Below, one piece after another: positions 1 to 8,489 of a stretch of DNA of 64,000 bases (its first letter is position 1; each line of letters begins with the position of its first letter). The translations under genes were made by a program, and so were the position numbers. Source of the DNA: JBCDBD01 sp039184335. GTDB lineage: Bacteria > Bacteroidota > Bacteroidia > Flavobacteriales > Flavobacteriaceae. Below the pieces are notes generated by a model. It was given only the letters and a program-made list of their open reading frames with translations, was not told the DNA's origin and did no database searches. Location: contig JBCDBD010000013.1 in the NCBI GenBank assembly GCA_039184335.1, positions 1 through 64,000 on the forward strand, written 5' to 3'.

Positions 1-90
1 ACCACCGAAAGCTGGAAAGGATTCAACTACTTGGCATTCATGGTCATTGCCCTAAAAAAGTTTATGAAAAAGAAAAATGAAAAAGTTTAA
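1..90 (+). CDS. C-terminal end of an unidentified protein (partial)
   Basis: An open frame runs in from the left edge and ends at a TAA at 88-90. Only 29 residues are visible: a short hydrophobic stretch (YLAFMVIALKKF) followed by a lysine-rich tail, as at the end of an inner-membrane protein with a basic cytoplasmic C terminus. It lies 23 bases upstream of yebC on the same strand and may be cotranscribed with it. The family cannot be told from this fragment. Confidence 0.55.
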   Translation, partial: TTESWKGFNYLAFMVIALKKFMKKKNEKV

Positions 91-113
91 ATCATTTCTT
101 AAAGTAAAATTTT

Positions 114-824
114 ATGGGAAGAGCCTTTGAGTTCAGAAAAGCGAGAAAAATGAAACGATGGGCTGCCATGTCCAAGGCATTCACCAGAATTGGTAAAGAC
201 ATCGTCATGGCAGTCAAAGAGGGGGGGGCTGACCCAGATTCGAATGCACGCCTACGTGCGGTCATCCAAAATGCCAAATCGGTCAATATGCCCAAAGACA
301 ATATTGAACGGGCCATCAAACGCGCATCAGACAAAAACCAAGGGGATTACAAAGAAGTGCTTTTCGAGGGATATGCCCCCCATGGTATTGCCATTCTCAT
401 CGAAACGGCTACAGACAACAACACACGCACCGTAGCCAATATTCGAAGTTATTTCAATAAATGCAATGGTAGTTTGGGCACTTCGGGTTCCGTAGAATTT
501 ATGTTTGACCATACCTGTAATTTCAGGATCGACGGAGAAGGCATCGACCCTGAAGAATTGGAACTTGAGATGATTGATTTTGGTACTGAAGAGGTATTTG
601 TTGACGAAGATGGTATTTTAATCTATGCCCCTTTCGAAAGTTTTGGGGATATTCAAAGGGAATTGGAATCCCGTGACATTGAAATCCTGTCTTCAGGATT
701 TGAGCGTATTGCGCAAGTAACCAAAGTACTCAACGAAGAACAAATGGCCGATGTGGAAAAGCTCTTGGAAAGAATTGAAGAGGACGATGATGTACAGAAC
801 GTGTACCATACGATGAAGGAATAA
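114..824 (+). CDS. YebC/PmpR family regulatory protein
   Basis: 236 residues, the normal length of the YebC/TACO1 family. The N terminus MGRAFEFRKARKMKRW and the following KAFTRIGKDI and NIERAIKRA segments are family hallmarks, and the middle carries the EGYAPHGIAILIE and TDNNTRTVANIR blocks. Members are known as DNA-binding regulators (PmpR) and, more recently, as factors that help ribosomes through difficult sequences such as proline stretches; the sequence does not say which role applies here. The ATG at 114 gives the family N terminus directly. The gene stands alone, with 284 non-coding bases after it. Confidence 0.93.
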   Translation: MGRAFEFRKARKMKRWAAMSKAFTRIGKDIVMAVKEGGADPDSNARLRAVIQNAKSVNMPKDNIERAIKRASDKNQGDYKEVLFEGYAPHGIAILIETATDNNTRTVANIRSYFNKCNGSLGTSGSVEFMFDHTCNFRIDGEGIDPEELELEMIDFGTEEVFVDEDGILIYAPFESFGDIQRELESRDIEILSSGFERIAQVTKVLNEEQMADVEKLLERIEEDDDVQNVYHTMKE

Positions 825-1108
825 CATTTTCGCTAAAAGGAAAAAGAGGATAAAAAAACAGGGCTCTTCTTACTTGGTAATTGACTGGTGATTTGGTCGA
901 TGCCATGTCGATATTTGCTTCTGAATACCATACTATTTTAGCCATAGCTTCGATAAACCTGTTGGGCATAACATCGAATATCATTTTACAATATTTCACT
1001 TAAATTCACCTTACTTTTTCATATCATAAATACATAAGTTTGTATTAGTTAAAATCTTGGTCTTGTAAATTGTGGCCATCGTATTCGACATAACCTAAAA
1101 TTCATACC
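825..1108. other. Intergenic region, no gene seen
   Basis: 284 bases between yebC and the secreted protein at 1109. The only open frames are short and show no family resemblance. Near the right end lies a TAnnTTTG box, annotated separately. A weak inverted repeat around 845-875 could end yebC transcription, but it is not convincing. Confidence 0.5.
1035..1042 (+). promoter_or_regulatory. -7 box (TAAGTTTG) of the gene at 1109
   Basis: TAAGTTTG matches the Bacteroidota -7 consensus TAnnTTTG exactly. No clear TTTG is found at the -33 position, so the match rests on one box. It would give a leader of about 60 bases before the ATG at 1109. Confidence 0.4.
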
Positions 1109-1606
1109 ATGCGTATTCCCATTCTCGCGATCCTTCTCGTTTTGTTATCGAATAGTGTCTGTGCACAAGAGATGACCCCTGAAAAACTTACAGAAATCAT
1201 CAGTCAAGAGGCAGACACTACGACTGTGAACAACAATCAGATACGTTTCTTGTTCAATGACGCGGTGCTTATCTGTATCTATGATGAAAATGCCAACCGT
1301 ATGCGTATTATTTCTCCCATTATGGAACGTGAAAAGTTAGAGGAAGAGGATTTACTAAATGCTTTGGTAGCAAATTTTCATTCGGCACTAGATGTAAAAT
1401 ATGCGCTCAGCGATGAAATCATATGGTCGGTCTATACCCATCCCTTAAAGGAACTGTCTGAACCACAATTGATCGATGCCATTCAACAGGTATATGCTGC
1501 CGCCATTACCTTTGGAGGTTCATACTCAAGCACCAATCTAGTATTTCCGGGCAATACCAAAAAGAAAGAAAAACCAAAAACACCAAAAGTGTTAAAAAAA
1601 ATTTGA
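1109..1606 (+). CDS. Small secreted protein of unknown function
   Basis: 165 residues. The N terminus MRIPILAILLVLLSNSVCAQ is a clear signal peptide ending in a CAQ-E cleavage site, so the mature protein should be periplasmic or exported. The rest is a compact alpha/beta protein (a stretch resembling YbjN/CesT-type folds around VLICIYDENANRMRIISPI, then helices), ending in a lysine- and proline-rich tail from about residue 150. No enzymatic motif is visible. Bacteroidota genomes carry many such single-domain secreted proteins. It converges on the acyltransferase gene, whose stop lies 24 bases beyond its own. Confidence 0.75.
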   Translation: MRIPILAILLVLLSNSVCAQEMTPEKLTEIISQEADTTTVNNNQIRFLFNDAVLICIYDENANRMRIISPIMEREKLEEEDLLNALVANFHSALDVKYALSDEIIWSVYTHPLKELSEPQLIDAIQQVYAAAITFGGSYSSTNLVFPGNTKKKEKPKTPKVLKKI

Positions 1607-1630
1607 GCGTGGTTAGTGGAAATTATTGAG

Positions 1631-2173
1631 CTAGCCATAGCTGTATTCAGGTATTCTTCCTTTTACGCCTTTATAAAATTGCCGTACCAACCTAAAATCT
1701 TTGTTCAGGTTGTCAGAAGTCCAGATAGCTTCCGATATTTTTACGTGCTTTTCACCAAAATCAAAGGCTACCATTACGATGGGCACCCCAGCTTTTTTGG
1801 CAATGTAATAGAATCCTGTTTTTAATGCGGTCACTTTTTTTCGGGTGCCTTCAGGGGCCAGGGCAAATCGAAATATATTGCGCTCATTGAAAATGGACAC
1901 TACGGCATCTACCATCTTCTGGTTTTTTGAACGATCGACGGGCGTACCCCCTGTCCAACGAAAAAACCAACCGAGAGGTGGTTTAAATAGGCTTTTCTTG
2001 CCAATGTAATGAATCTCTTTATTTACAATTTTTCTTACCAAAAGCCCTAAAAGGAAATCATGCCAATGGGTATGGGGCACGACAATGACCACACATTTAC
2101 GCACATCGGGAAAATTTCCAATCAATTTCCAACGGAATACTTTAAAATAAAGGAACTTAGCAATGTTGCGCAT
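1631..2173 (-). CDS. PlsC-family lysophospholipid/lipid acyltransferase
   Basis: 180 residues, short for the family, which fits a single-domain acyltransferase with little N-terminal membrane anchor. The catalytic HX4D motif is H34-D39 (HTHWHD) and the substrate-binding EGTR motif is at 108-111 (APEGTRKK). Such enzymes transfer an acyl chain to a lysophospholipid or other lipid acceptor at the inner membrane. The gene starts 43 bases after kdnB-like, last in a minus-strand run with kdsB, so a role in glycolipid or phospholipid building is plausible, but the acceptor cannot be read from sequence. Confidence 0.85.
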   Translation of the reverse strand: MRNIAKFLYFKVFRWKLIGNFPDVRKCVVIVVPHTHWHDFLLGLLVRKIVNKEIHYIGKKSLFKPPLGWFFRWTGGTPVDRSKNQKMVDAVVSIFNERNIFRFALAPEGTRKKVTALKTGFYYIAKKAGVPIVMVAFDFGEKHVKISEAIWTSDNLNKDFRLVRQFYKGVKGRIPEYSYG

Positions 2174-2216
2174 GGGGTATGGAGTTAATCATACTTTGAT
2201 ACAAAGATACGCCCTA

Positions 2217-3344
2217 CTAAATCTTTTCATACAGGGAAATCAGCTTATCCGTGGTGACCCTCTTTTTCCATTCCCTACCCAGGGCATTCTCCCATAAAGG
2301 TTCCATACTTAGGGCAATTCTGGTCAAGTTCTCGAAATCATCCCTTGAGAGGTTGGCACAGATCCCTTCAGGCAAGCTGATATCCTGCGCTATCTTCATT
2401 TGATCAAAGAGTGCAACTCCTTCAGGATAGAATTCCTCTAAATGTTGAAAAACCAAGCAATTGCCAATACCATGCTTAACACCTAAAACGTACGAAAGTC
2501 CATAGCTCATAGCATGTGCGATACCAACTTGGGAATATGCAATGCTCATACCGCCGTGCCACGAGGCCATCATCAACTTTTCTTGAGACTCTTGCACAGA
2601 CAAATCTTCTAAAAAGACTTCTTTGCAAAGCTCGTATGCCTTTTCACCATAACTTTGGCTGAACGTATTCAAATAGGTTCCATTCAACGACTCAACGCAA
2701 TGGATAAAACAATCCATACCTGTATAGAACCACTGTTCTTTTGGTACTGTTGCGGTCAATTCTGAATCTAATACGACCTGGTCATATGTCGTATAATCAG
2801 AGTTAATACCCAACTTCTTTTGTGGACCCAATAATACCGTTGTTCGGGAAACTTCAGCACCGGTACCACTGATCGTGGGAACACCGACATGGTACAATGA
2901 TGGTTTACGCACTAGATCCCAACCTTGGTATTGTTGCGTCTCTCCTTTATTAGTGTACATAATCGCGACTGCCTTCGCCAAATCCAGTAAAGTACCACCA
3001 CCAATACCTACTATACCTGATGGAGATTCATCAAAATCGCTCTTTATCTTGGCCACCAATGCATCAACCTGTTCGGTCTTTGGCTCTTCATCTGCAGATA
3101 CAAAAATAATCTGGTCATTGAACAACCAAGGTATCCGTTTCTCCAAAGCTTTTCCCTCAAAAAAATCATCGACCAAAAAAATAAAGGGAGCATCAGCGTT
3201 TCTCCTCTTGGGCAATAGTATGTCGGCCAATTGGTCAAAGCTTCCCCTGCCAAAAACAACCCGAGGTACCATGGGAAAATTTCTGTACGGTATCTTGTTT
3301 TTGACAATGGTCTTTTTATTCTCTAATTTGTTCTCCAACTTCAT
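2217..3344 (-). CDS. Iron-containing alcohol dehydrogenase, KdnB-like (Kdo 8-oxidase candidate)
   Basis: 375 residues of the group III, metal-dependent alcohol dehydrogenase fold. The N-terminal FGRGSFDQL and the nucleotide loop GIGGGTLLDLAK (about 113-124) are visible, and the likely metal ligands are D211, H215, H277 and H291 (MDCFIHC, IAHAMS, KHGIGN). The closest known function is KdnB, which oxidises C8 of Kdo before KdnA aminates it to 8-amino-Kdo, a lipid A core sugar first described in Shewanella. The call rests on family resemblance plus the neighbour kdsB two genes upstream. No kdnA aminotransferase is in the window. The ATG overlaps the HAD gene by 29 bases; M25 is an alternative start. 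Confidence 0.72.
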   Translation of the reverse strand: MKLENKLENKKTIVKNKIPYRNFPMVPRVVFGRGSFDQLADILLPKRRNADAPFIFLVDDFFEGKALEKRIPWLFNDQIIFVSADEEPKTEQVDALVAKIKSDFDESPSGIVGIGGGTLLDLAKAVAIMYTNKGETQQYQGWDLVRKPSLYHVGVPTISGTGAEVSRTTVLLGPQKKLGINSDYTTYDQVVLDSELTATVPKEQWFYTGMDCFIHCVESLNGTYLNTFSQSYGEKAYELCKEVFLEDLSVQESQEKLMMASWHGGMSIAYSQVGIAHAMSYGLSYVLGVKHGIGNCLVFQHLEEFYPEGVALFDQMKIAQDISLPEGICANLSRDDFENLTRIALSMEPLWENALGREWKKRVTTDKLISLYEKI

Positions 3345-4050
3345 CCGTTTTCAAATATTTCAAGATATCAGTGATGCTGTTCAATTTCAAATAATTGCTG
3401 TCTTCTTCTTCCGCTTTTGAAACCAATTCATGAACCCAAGTGGTATGGAATGGAATGTGAATTGCATATGCACCGATATTGAGTATTGGTATAACATCTG
3501 ACCTCAATGAATTCCCTACCATCAAAAATTCATCAATGTTGATTTCCAGGTGTTCCAATAGGCTCTTGTAATTTTCCTCTTTCTTTTCGCTCAAAACCTC
3601 AACATGATGAAAATATGCCGAAAGTCCTGATTTTTCAAGCTTTCGCTCTTGATCCAAAAGATCGCCCTTTGTCAATACTATCAACCGATAGTTGTTCTTG
3701 AGCGCTTTTAAGACATCTTCTACCCCATGCAACAATTCCACCGGATGGGCTATCATTTTCTTTCCCAAATTCAATATCCTTACAATGGTTTCCTGTGGTA
3801 GTCGGTTGTTTGACAAATCTAGGGCAGATTCAATCATGGACAGTACAAATCCCTTTATTCCATAACCATACAATTCAAGGTTTTGCATTTCGGTCTTGAA
3901 AAGTTCTTGATCTATTTTATTCTTGGTTTCATAACCTTGGAGCAGTTCGGCAAAACGCTCTTCGGTTTCACGAAAATAAGTTTCGTTTACCCAAAGCGTA
4001 TCGTCGGCATCAAAGCCTATCACTTTGATATTTTCAAAATTTACTTCCAT
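3316..4050 (-). CDS. HAD-family hydrolase
   Basis: 244 residues. Motif I is D14-A-D16-D-T18 (GFDADDTLW), motif II is the threonine in IVLTKGD, and motif IV is MVGNSLRSD, so the full haloacid dehalogenase phosphatase core is present with an inserted helical cap between motifs I and II. Its ATG overlaps the kdsB stop (ATGGAAGTAA), which suggests translational coupling. It is too long and too capped to be KdsC, the Kdo-8-phosphate phosphatase, but its position between kdsB and a KdnB-like oxidase makes a sugar phosphate substrate likely. The substrate is not known. Confidence 0.85.
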   Translation of the reverse strand: MEVNFENIKVIGFDADDTLWVNETYFRETEERFAELLQGYETKNKIDQELFKTEMQNLELYGYGIKGFVLSMIESALDLSNNRLPQETIVRILNLGKKMIAHPVELLHGVEDVLKALKNNYRLIVLTKGDLLDQERKLEKSGLSAYFHHVEVLSEKKEENYKSLLEHLEINIDEFLMVGNSLRSDVIPILNIGAYAIHIPFHTTWVHELVSKAEEEDSNYLKLNSITDILKYLKTDEVGEQIRE

Positions 4051-4769
4051 GCTTTTTTGGCCTTTTCCAAATCTTCAGGGGTATCAATCTCTATACCGGT
4101 TACATTGGTCTCCACCATTTTTATTTTTTTTCCATATTCCAAAAATCGAATGGCCTCTATTTTTTCAGTGGCCTCCAACTGCAACATGGGCAGCTGTTGA
4201 AAATCTAATAGGGCCCTCTTTCTAAAGGCATAGATACCTTTGTGTTTGTAATAGACTGAATCTACTTTCTTATCCCTTGGGTAGGGAATTGGGGAACGGG
4301 AAAAATAGAGCGCGAATTTACGATGATCGACGATAACTTTTACTGTATTGGGATTAGAAATTTCATCCCAAATGGAAATGGGGGTCATCAAGGATGCTAA
4401 ATCGATTTCTCCAGTAACATCTTCCTTAAACACCTGAATCACACTGTGCAGGCTTTCTTTATCGATAAAGGGCTCATCACCTTGAACATTGATAACGATA
4501 TCAATATCCAAGTCCGCTACTGCTTCTGCTATCCGATCACTGCCACTTTCGTGCTCTTGCTTGCTCATCAAGACGGTTCCTCCCGCTTCTGAAATCGTTC
4601 TATATATGATATCACTATCGGTCACCACATAAACTGCATCAAACAATTCTGTATCACGAACCGCCTCATAGGTTCTCAATATTACCGGTTTACCTGCTAA
4701 ATCCTGCATCAATTTTCCTGGAAATCGAGATGCACGGTATCTTGCGGGAATCATGGAGATTACTTTCAA
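4041..4769 (-). CDS. kdsB: CMP-Kdo synthetase (3-deoxy-manno-octulosonate cytidylyltransferase)
   Basis: 242 residues, the usual length. It activates Kdo (or 8-amino-Kdo) with CTP to give CMP-sugar for the inner core of lipopolysaccharide. The nucleotide-binding N terminus MIPARYRASRFPGK, the INVQGDEPFI block and the ending IEIDTPEDLEKAK are all typical. The start is probably the TTG at 4769: it gives the usual extra strand KVIS before the MIPARY block, and no in-frame ATG lies upstream, although the ATG at 4754 is possible. It sits 28 bases after DUF4126 and overlaps the HAD gene. Confidence 0.94.
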   Translation of the reverse strand: MKVISMIPARYRASRFPGKLMQDLAGKPVILRTYEAVRDTELFDAVYVVTDSDIIYRTISEAGGTVLMSKQEHESGSDRIAEAVADLDIDIVINVQGDEPFIDKESLHSVIQVFKEDVTGEIDLASLMTPISIWDEISNPNTVKVIVDHRKFALYFSRSPIPYPRDKKVDSVYYKHKGIYAFRKRALLDFQQLPMLQLEATEKIEAIRFLEYGKKIKMVETNVTGIEIDTPEDLEKAKKAWK

Positions 4770-4797
4770 ACTATGTTCATTTTACAGGTTATTACCG

Positions 4798-5367
4798 CTA
4801 TTGTCGCCTAGGCTGTAACTTTCTATATATTTTGAAGATAAAAATCAAAATGATAATGACCAATACCATAGCCAAAATTGGCGAAAAAACAGAGGCTGTC
4901 GAAACCACCAGTGCAGTACCTGTCTCCACGGTAGATATAATTGGATTGGCTACCCCTGCAGTTGTGGCCGTCGAGGCGAGTCTACCTGTGGCGTTTGCGC
5001 CCTTTATGGCAGTTGCCGTGCCACCACCAGCAATTATGGCAAGTGACCACGTCACCACGGGGTCTAGATCAACTATAGTAGATACCATGACCGCCGTACC
5101 TGCAAATGCCGCCAAAGGGATGGCCAGACTGTCCAAGGCATTATCCACCCATGGTATAAAGTAGGCAAAAACCTCAACCATAGTAGCGATACCTAAGGTA
5201 AGTACCGCAGTAAGGCTACCTATCCACGACCAGCCTTCGTTTAAATCCCAAATTCCAAAATAGGCGGCCATGCTTAGTACGAACAATGGTAAAAAAACCC
5301 TGAAACCTGCTGAAGCAGCCAGGCCAACACCCAAAAATATGCTCACTATGGTCCCAGAGTCCATCAT
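4798..5367 (-). CDS. DUF4126 family membrane protein
   Basis: 189 residues with about five hydrophobic segments. The opening IVSIFLGVGLAASAGFRVFL, the WVDNALDSLAIPLAAFAGT block and the glycine- and alanine-rich IIAGGGTATAIKGANATGR segment identify the DUF4126 family. It is an integral inner-membrane protein with no known biochemical role. It lies 20 bases after the helicase gene and 28 before kdsB, in one minus-strand run. Confidence 0.85.
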   Translation of the reverse strand: MMDSGTIVSIFLGVGLAASAGFRVFLPLFVLSMAAYFGIWDLNEGWSWIGSLTAVLTLGIATMVEVFAYFIPWVDNALDSLAIPLAAFAGTAVMVSTIVDLDPVVTWSLAIIAGGGTATAIKGANATGRLASTATTAGVANPIISTVETGTALVVSTASVFSPILAMVLVIIILIFIFKIYRKLQPRRQ

Positions 5368-5387
5368 TCCTTTTTTACTAATATATA

Positions 5388-6830
5388 TTATTCCATATCA
5401 AGAAAAAAATCGTTCTTGAAACCAATAAGGTACAACCTTTTTTTAGCCCTTGTTATGGCTGTATACAGCCATCTCAAATATTCTTTATCCATTCCATTGG
5501 GCAAATAGGGCTGTTCAACAAATATGGTATTCCACTGCCCACCTTGCGATTTATGACAGGTAACCGCATAAGAGAACTTTACTTGCAAAGCATTGAAATA
5601 CCTATTGTTCTTTACTCCTAAAAACTGTTTGTACTTTGATTTTTCATGTGCATAGTCTTTGACCACTTCTTGATACAAACGATTACTTTCTTCATAGGGT
5701 AGCGAAGGTGTCTCAGCATTGACCGTATCTAAAAGCAATACGGTTTCAAAAGGTCGTTGATTCGGATAGTCTACCATCTTTACTTTCACCTCGGCAAAAG
5801 AAAATCCATAAAGTTCCTTAATCGAAAAGAGTTCCAGAATTTCAATGATGTCCCCATTGGCAATAAAACCTGCTTCAGAACTTGGCCTAAGCCAGAAATA
5901 GTTGTTCTTGACCACCATCATATAATCCCCTACGGCAAGATCGCTATCTAAATATAGAATTCGCTCCCTTATGTTTTTATTGTAGAGATTGGCCCTTTTA
6001 TTTGATCGTACAATTATTGCAGCCTCTTCTTTACCTTCTTGGGCATAAGCGTTATCGATCGCTTCTTGAATCTCATGCCCATCAATCAATCGTACTATAT
6101 CATCAAAAGCTTTTAACTTAAACTTGAACTCCCCAAAAAAGTCATTTTGTATTTGCTCCCTTAAGTTGGTGGCATTGTACAAAATGCCTGAATCCACCGT
6201 TTGCCGCATCACTTCATCCAATTCAACTGCCATGACCTTCTTGCCATAATTCAATGAGAGCTTATCTTCATCAAGGGCGGGGCTGATGTTCAAACGTACC
6301 GGAGGCAATTGGGCGGTATCACCTATAAATATCAATTTACATTGATGCCCAGAATAGACATAAAAAAGTAAATCATCCAATAGGGACCCATTCTCGAATA
6401 GTTTTGAATCTGCCGGTGTATCTGGTATCATCGAAGCCTCATCAACAATGAAAATGGTATTTCGATACTTATTGGGGGCTAAAACAAACTGCACACTGCC
6501 GCCACCTTTGCCCTTCTTCGGAAAATAAATTTTCTTATGAATGGTGAACGCCTCTTTCTTGGAATAACTGGCCATTACTTTTGCTGCCCTTCCGGTAGGT
6601 GCCAACAGTACTGATTTCATTTTAGACTTCCACAGGTTGGTGACCACGCAACCTATCAAAGTGGTTTTGCCAGTACCTGCGAAACCCTTTAGCAAAAAGA
6701 CCGTCTCTTTATCTTTCAACAAGATGAATTCAGCTAATTTACGAAGGGTAACCTCCTGTTTATTAGTAGGTTCATGTGGAAACTGTTCTAATAAGACATT
6801 AAAAAAACCTGAAGATGACAATGTGTTCAT
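5388..6830 (-). CDS. RecD/UvrD-like superfamily 1 DNA helicase
   Basis: 480 residues. The Walker A motif is GFAGTGKTT near residue 50, motif Ia is LLAPTGRAAKVM, motif II is FIVDEASMI, motif III is FIGDTAQLPPV, and the C-terminal UvrD_C_2 segment has SYAVTCHKSQGGQW and AITRAKKRLYLIG. This is a compact RecD2-like ATP-dependent 5'-3' helicase without the long N-terminal part of RecD2. Such genes are common in Flavobacteriaceae, and their exact role in repair is not settled. It is the first gene of the minus-strand run through kdsB. Confidence 0.88.
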   Translation of the reverse strand: MNTLSSSGFFNVLLEQFPHEPTNKQEVTLRKLAEFILLKDKETVFLLKGFAGTGKTTLIGCVVTNLWKSKMKSVLLAPTGRAAKVMASYSKKEAFTIHKKIYFPKKGKGGGSVQFVLAPNKYRNTIFIVDEASMIPDTPADSKLFENGSLLDDLLFYVYSGHQCKLIFIGDTAQLPPVRLNISPALDEDKLSLNYGKKVMAVELDEVMRQTVDSGILYNATNLREQIQNDFFGEFKFKLKAFDDIVRLIDGHEIQEAIDNAYAQEGKEEAAIIVRSNKRANLYNKNIRERILYLDSDLAVGDYMMVVKNNYFWLRPSSEAGFIANGDIIEILELFSIKELYGFSFAEVKVKMVDYPNQRPFETVLLLDTVNAETPSLPYEESNRLYQEVVKDYAHEKSKYKQFLGVKNNRYFNALQVKFSYAVTCHKSQGGQWNTIFVEQPYLPNGMDKEYLRWLYTAITRAKKRLYLIGFKNDFFLDME

Positions 6831-6890
6831 TGGGCCGTAAAGATAGTCTGCAATTTTAACCGAAAAAGTTTCGCGATTAAAAAAAAATTG

Positions 6891-6898
6891 TAGATTTG
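6891..6898 (+). promoter_or_regulatory. -7 box (TAGATTTG) upstream of the gene at 6938
   Basis: TAGATTTG fits TAnnTTTG. It lies 39 bases before the ATG at 6938, in the 107-base region between two divergent genes. The -33 element is not clear. Confidence 0.4.
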
Positions 6899-6937
6899 TG
6901 AATAACCGCTAAATTAACTTAAGAAAGACAAAATCAC

Positions 6938-7675
6938 ATGTTAACACTAATTCTTATAGTCGTAGCAATATGCTTGGTCACCGTAGGACTGGTATTTGTA
7001 ATTGATAGATTTTTACCTCAAAAGTCAAAGCCTTTCATTATTATCCTATTCGGTATTTTGAGCATTTTTCTTGGCTATCTCATCTACAATTCGGTAAATG
7101 CCCCTATCGCTTTCAAAAAGGTACGCCAAAAACGTTTTTCACAGGTCATCACCAAATTAAAAGATATACGAAATGCCCAGGAGGCCTATAAAACCGTCAA
7201 TGGCAAGTTTGCCAACGATTTCAATAGTCTTGTACAGTTTGTTGATACTGCAAATTACACTATCACACAACAGCGGGATTCTTCATTCATGAGATTTGAC
7301 AAGACTTACGGAATTGAATTGCAAAAAGATACCATAGTCATCGATACCCTAGGGTTTGTGAAGGTAAGGGATTCGCTTTTCAAAGATGATAATCGATACA
7401 AAACCATGATGGATGTCCCTTATGCCCAAGGTGGTGAAAAGTTTGAAATGAAGTCTGATATCATTGATAAAAGTGGTTACAAAGCCCCAGTTTTTGAGGC
7501 AAAAGTGAAAAAGAATGTTGTACTCTATGACCAACCTAAAGACCTCTTAGATAGGGAAAATGCACACTTGAGTGTAGAAGAGGTAAACGGAACTGAAATT
7601 AAAGTCGGTTCTCTTGTAGACGTAAGTACCAATGGAAATTGGCCACCAATTTATGACAGAAAAAGCGACCGGTAA
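6938..7675 (+). CDS. Membrane-anchored protein of unknown function
   Basis: 245 residues. Two transmembrane helices occupy about 1-22 and 32-52, with a short loop between them. The remainder is soluble and begins with FSQVITKLKDIRNAQEAYKTVNGKFANDF, which resembles the head of pseudopilins, where such a helix is followed by a pilin-like sheet. It lacks a prepilin cleavage site, so it is not a pilin itself. The DUF3822 gene overlaps or immediately follows it, then rsmD, suggesting a three-gene operon. Confidence 0.75.
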   Translation: MLTLILIVVAICLVTVGLVFVIDRFLPQKSKPFIIILFGILSIFLGYLIYNSVNAPIAFKKVRQKRFSQVITKLKDIRNAQEAYKTVNGKFANDFNSLVQFVDTANYTITQQRDSSFMRFDKTYGIELQKDTIVIDTLGFVKVRDSLFKDDNRYKTMMDVPYAQGGEKFEMKSDIIDKSGYKAPVFEAKVKKNVVLYDQPKDLLDRENAHLSVEEVNGTEIKVGSLVDVSTNGNWPPIYDRKSDR

Positions 7676-8489
7676 TACCGAAGAGACCAGTTTTCAAAAC
7701 AATTATAAAAAATTGTCCATTCAGGTTAGCTTGAATGGACTTTCTTTTTGTGCTGTCGATACTATAGACAATAGTATCATGGCACACGAAAAAGTAGTCT
7801 TTAAGACAACGTCTACACCTTACTTATTAAAGAAAGAGCTCAAATCCGCTCTTGAGGAAAAAAGAATTAACGAACACGATTTTCCCGAGGTAACCGTCAT
7901 TCATAAAAACAATCTTTTTGGTCTTGTACCTAAAGTATTGTTTGATGAAAATGAACGTTCAAACTATCTGAAGTTCAACACAAAAATACTCGCAAACGAC
8001 CATATTGCCCATGATGAGATCGAGAGCCATGACATCATCAATGTCTACATTCCTTTTACCAACATCAACAATTATATCTTTGACTTATTTGGCGAGTTTG
8101 AGTTCAGGCATAGTGGTTCGGTACTGGTACAGACCTTAATGGCGCAAAACAAAGCGAATATAGAGACTACATGTTATGCCCATGTTGCAGAAAGCAGTAT
8201 GGAAGTAGTTGTAATCACCCAGAAAAAACTATTGTTCTACAACTACTTTCATTATAAGACAAAAGAAGACTTTCTGTATTTCATTCTTTTCACTTTTGAA
8301 CAGTTGAATTTGAATGTACTTGAGGTAAAACTAAAACTTTTTGGCATTATTGAAGAAGGTGACGATATTTTCGAAATGTGCTGCTCATACATCAAGAAAG
8401 TTTCTGTATTTGCACCTTCAAATACCACCTACTTATTCGACCAACCTGAAAGTGAAAGTATTGATTTTACTGTTTTGAGTGCTTTATAA
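7653..8489 (+). CDS. DUF3822 family protein
   Basis: 278 residues from the chosen ATG at 7653; an upstream ATG at 7632 would add seven residues. It belongs to DUF3822, a Bacteroidota family with an actin/ASKHA-like appearance: the N-terminal LSIQVSLNGLSFCAVD strand pair and the later VVVITQKKLLFYNYFHYKTKEDF region repeat the same kind of fold. No function is established. The gene is followed by rsmD with a one-base TAATG overlap, a coupling common in this phylum. Confidence 0.82.
   Translation: MTEKATGNTEETSFQNNYKKLSIQVSLNGLSFCAVDTIDNSIMAHEKVVFKTTSTPYLLKKELKSALEEKRINEHDFPEVTVIHKNNLFGLVPKVLFDENERSNYLKFNTKILANDHIAHDEIESHDIINVYIPFTNINNYIFDLFGEFEFRHSGSVLVQTLMAQNKANIETTCYAHVAESSMEVVVITQKKLLFYNYFHYKTKEDFLYFILFTFEQLNLNVLEVKLKLFGIIEEGDDIFEMCCSYIKKVSVFAPSNTTYLFDQPESESIDFTVLSAL

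Noticed and set aside
730..999. Minus-strand open frame after yebC
   Set aside because: Overlaps the yebC end, no family resemblance, and composition like non-coding sequence.
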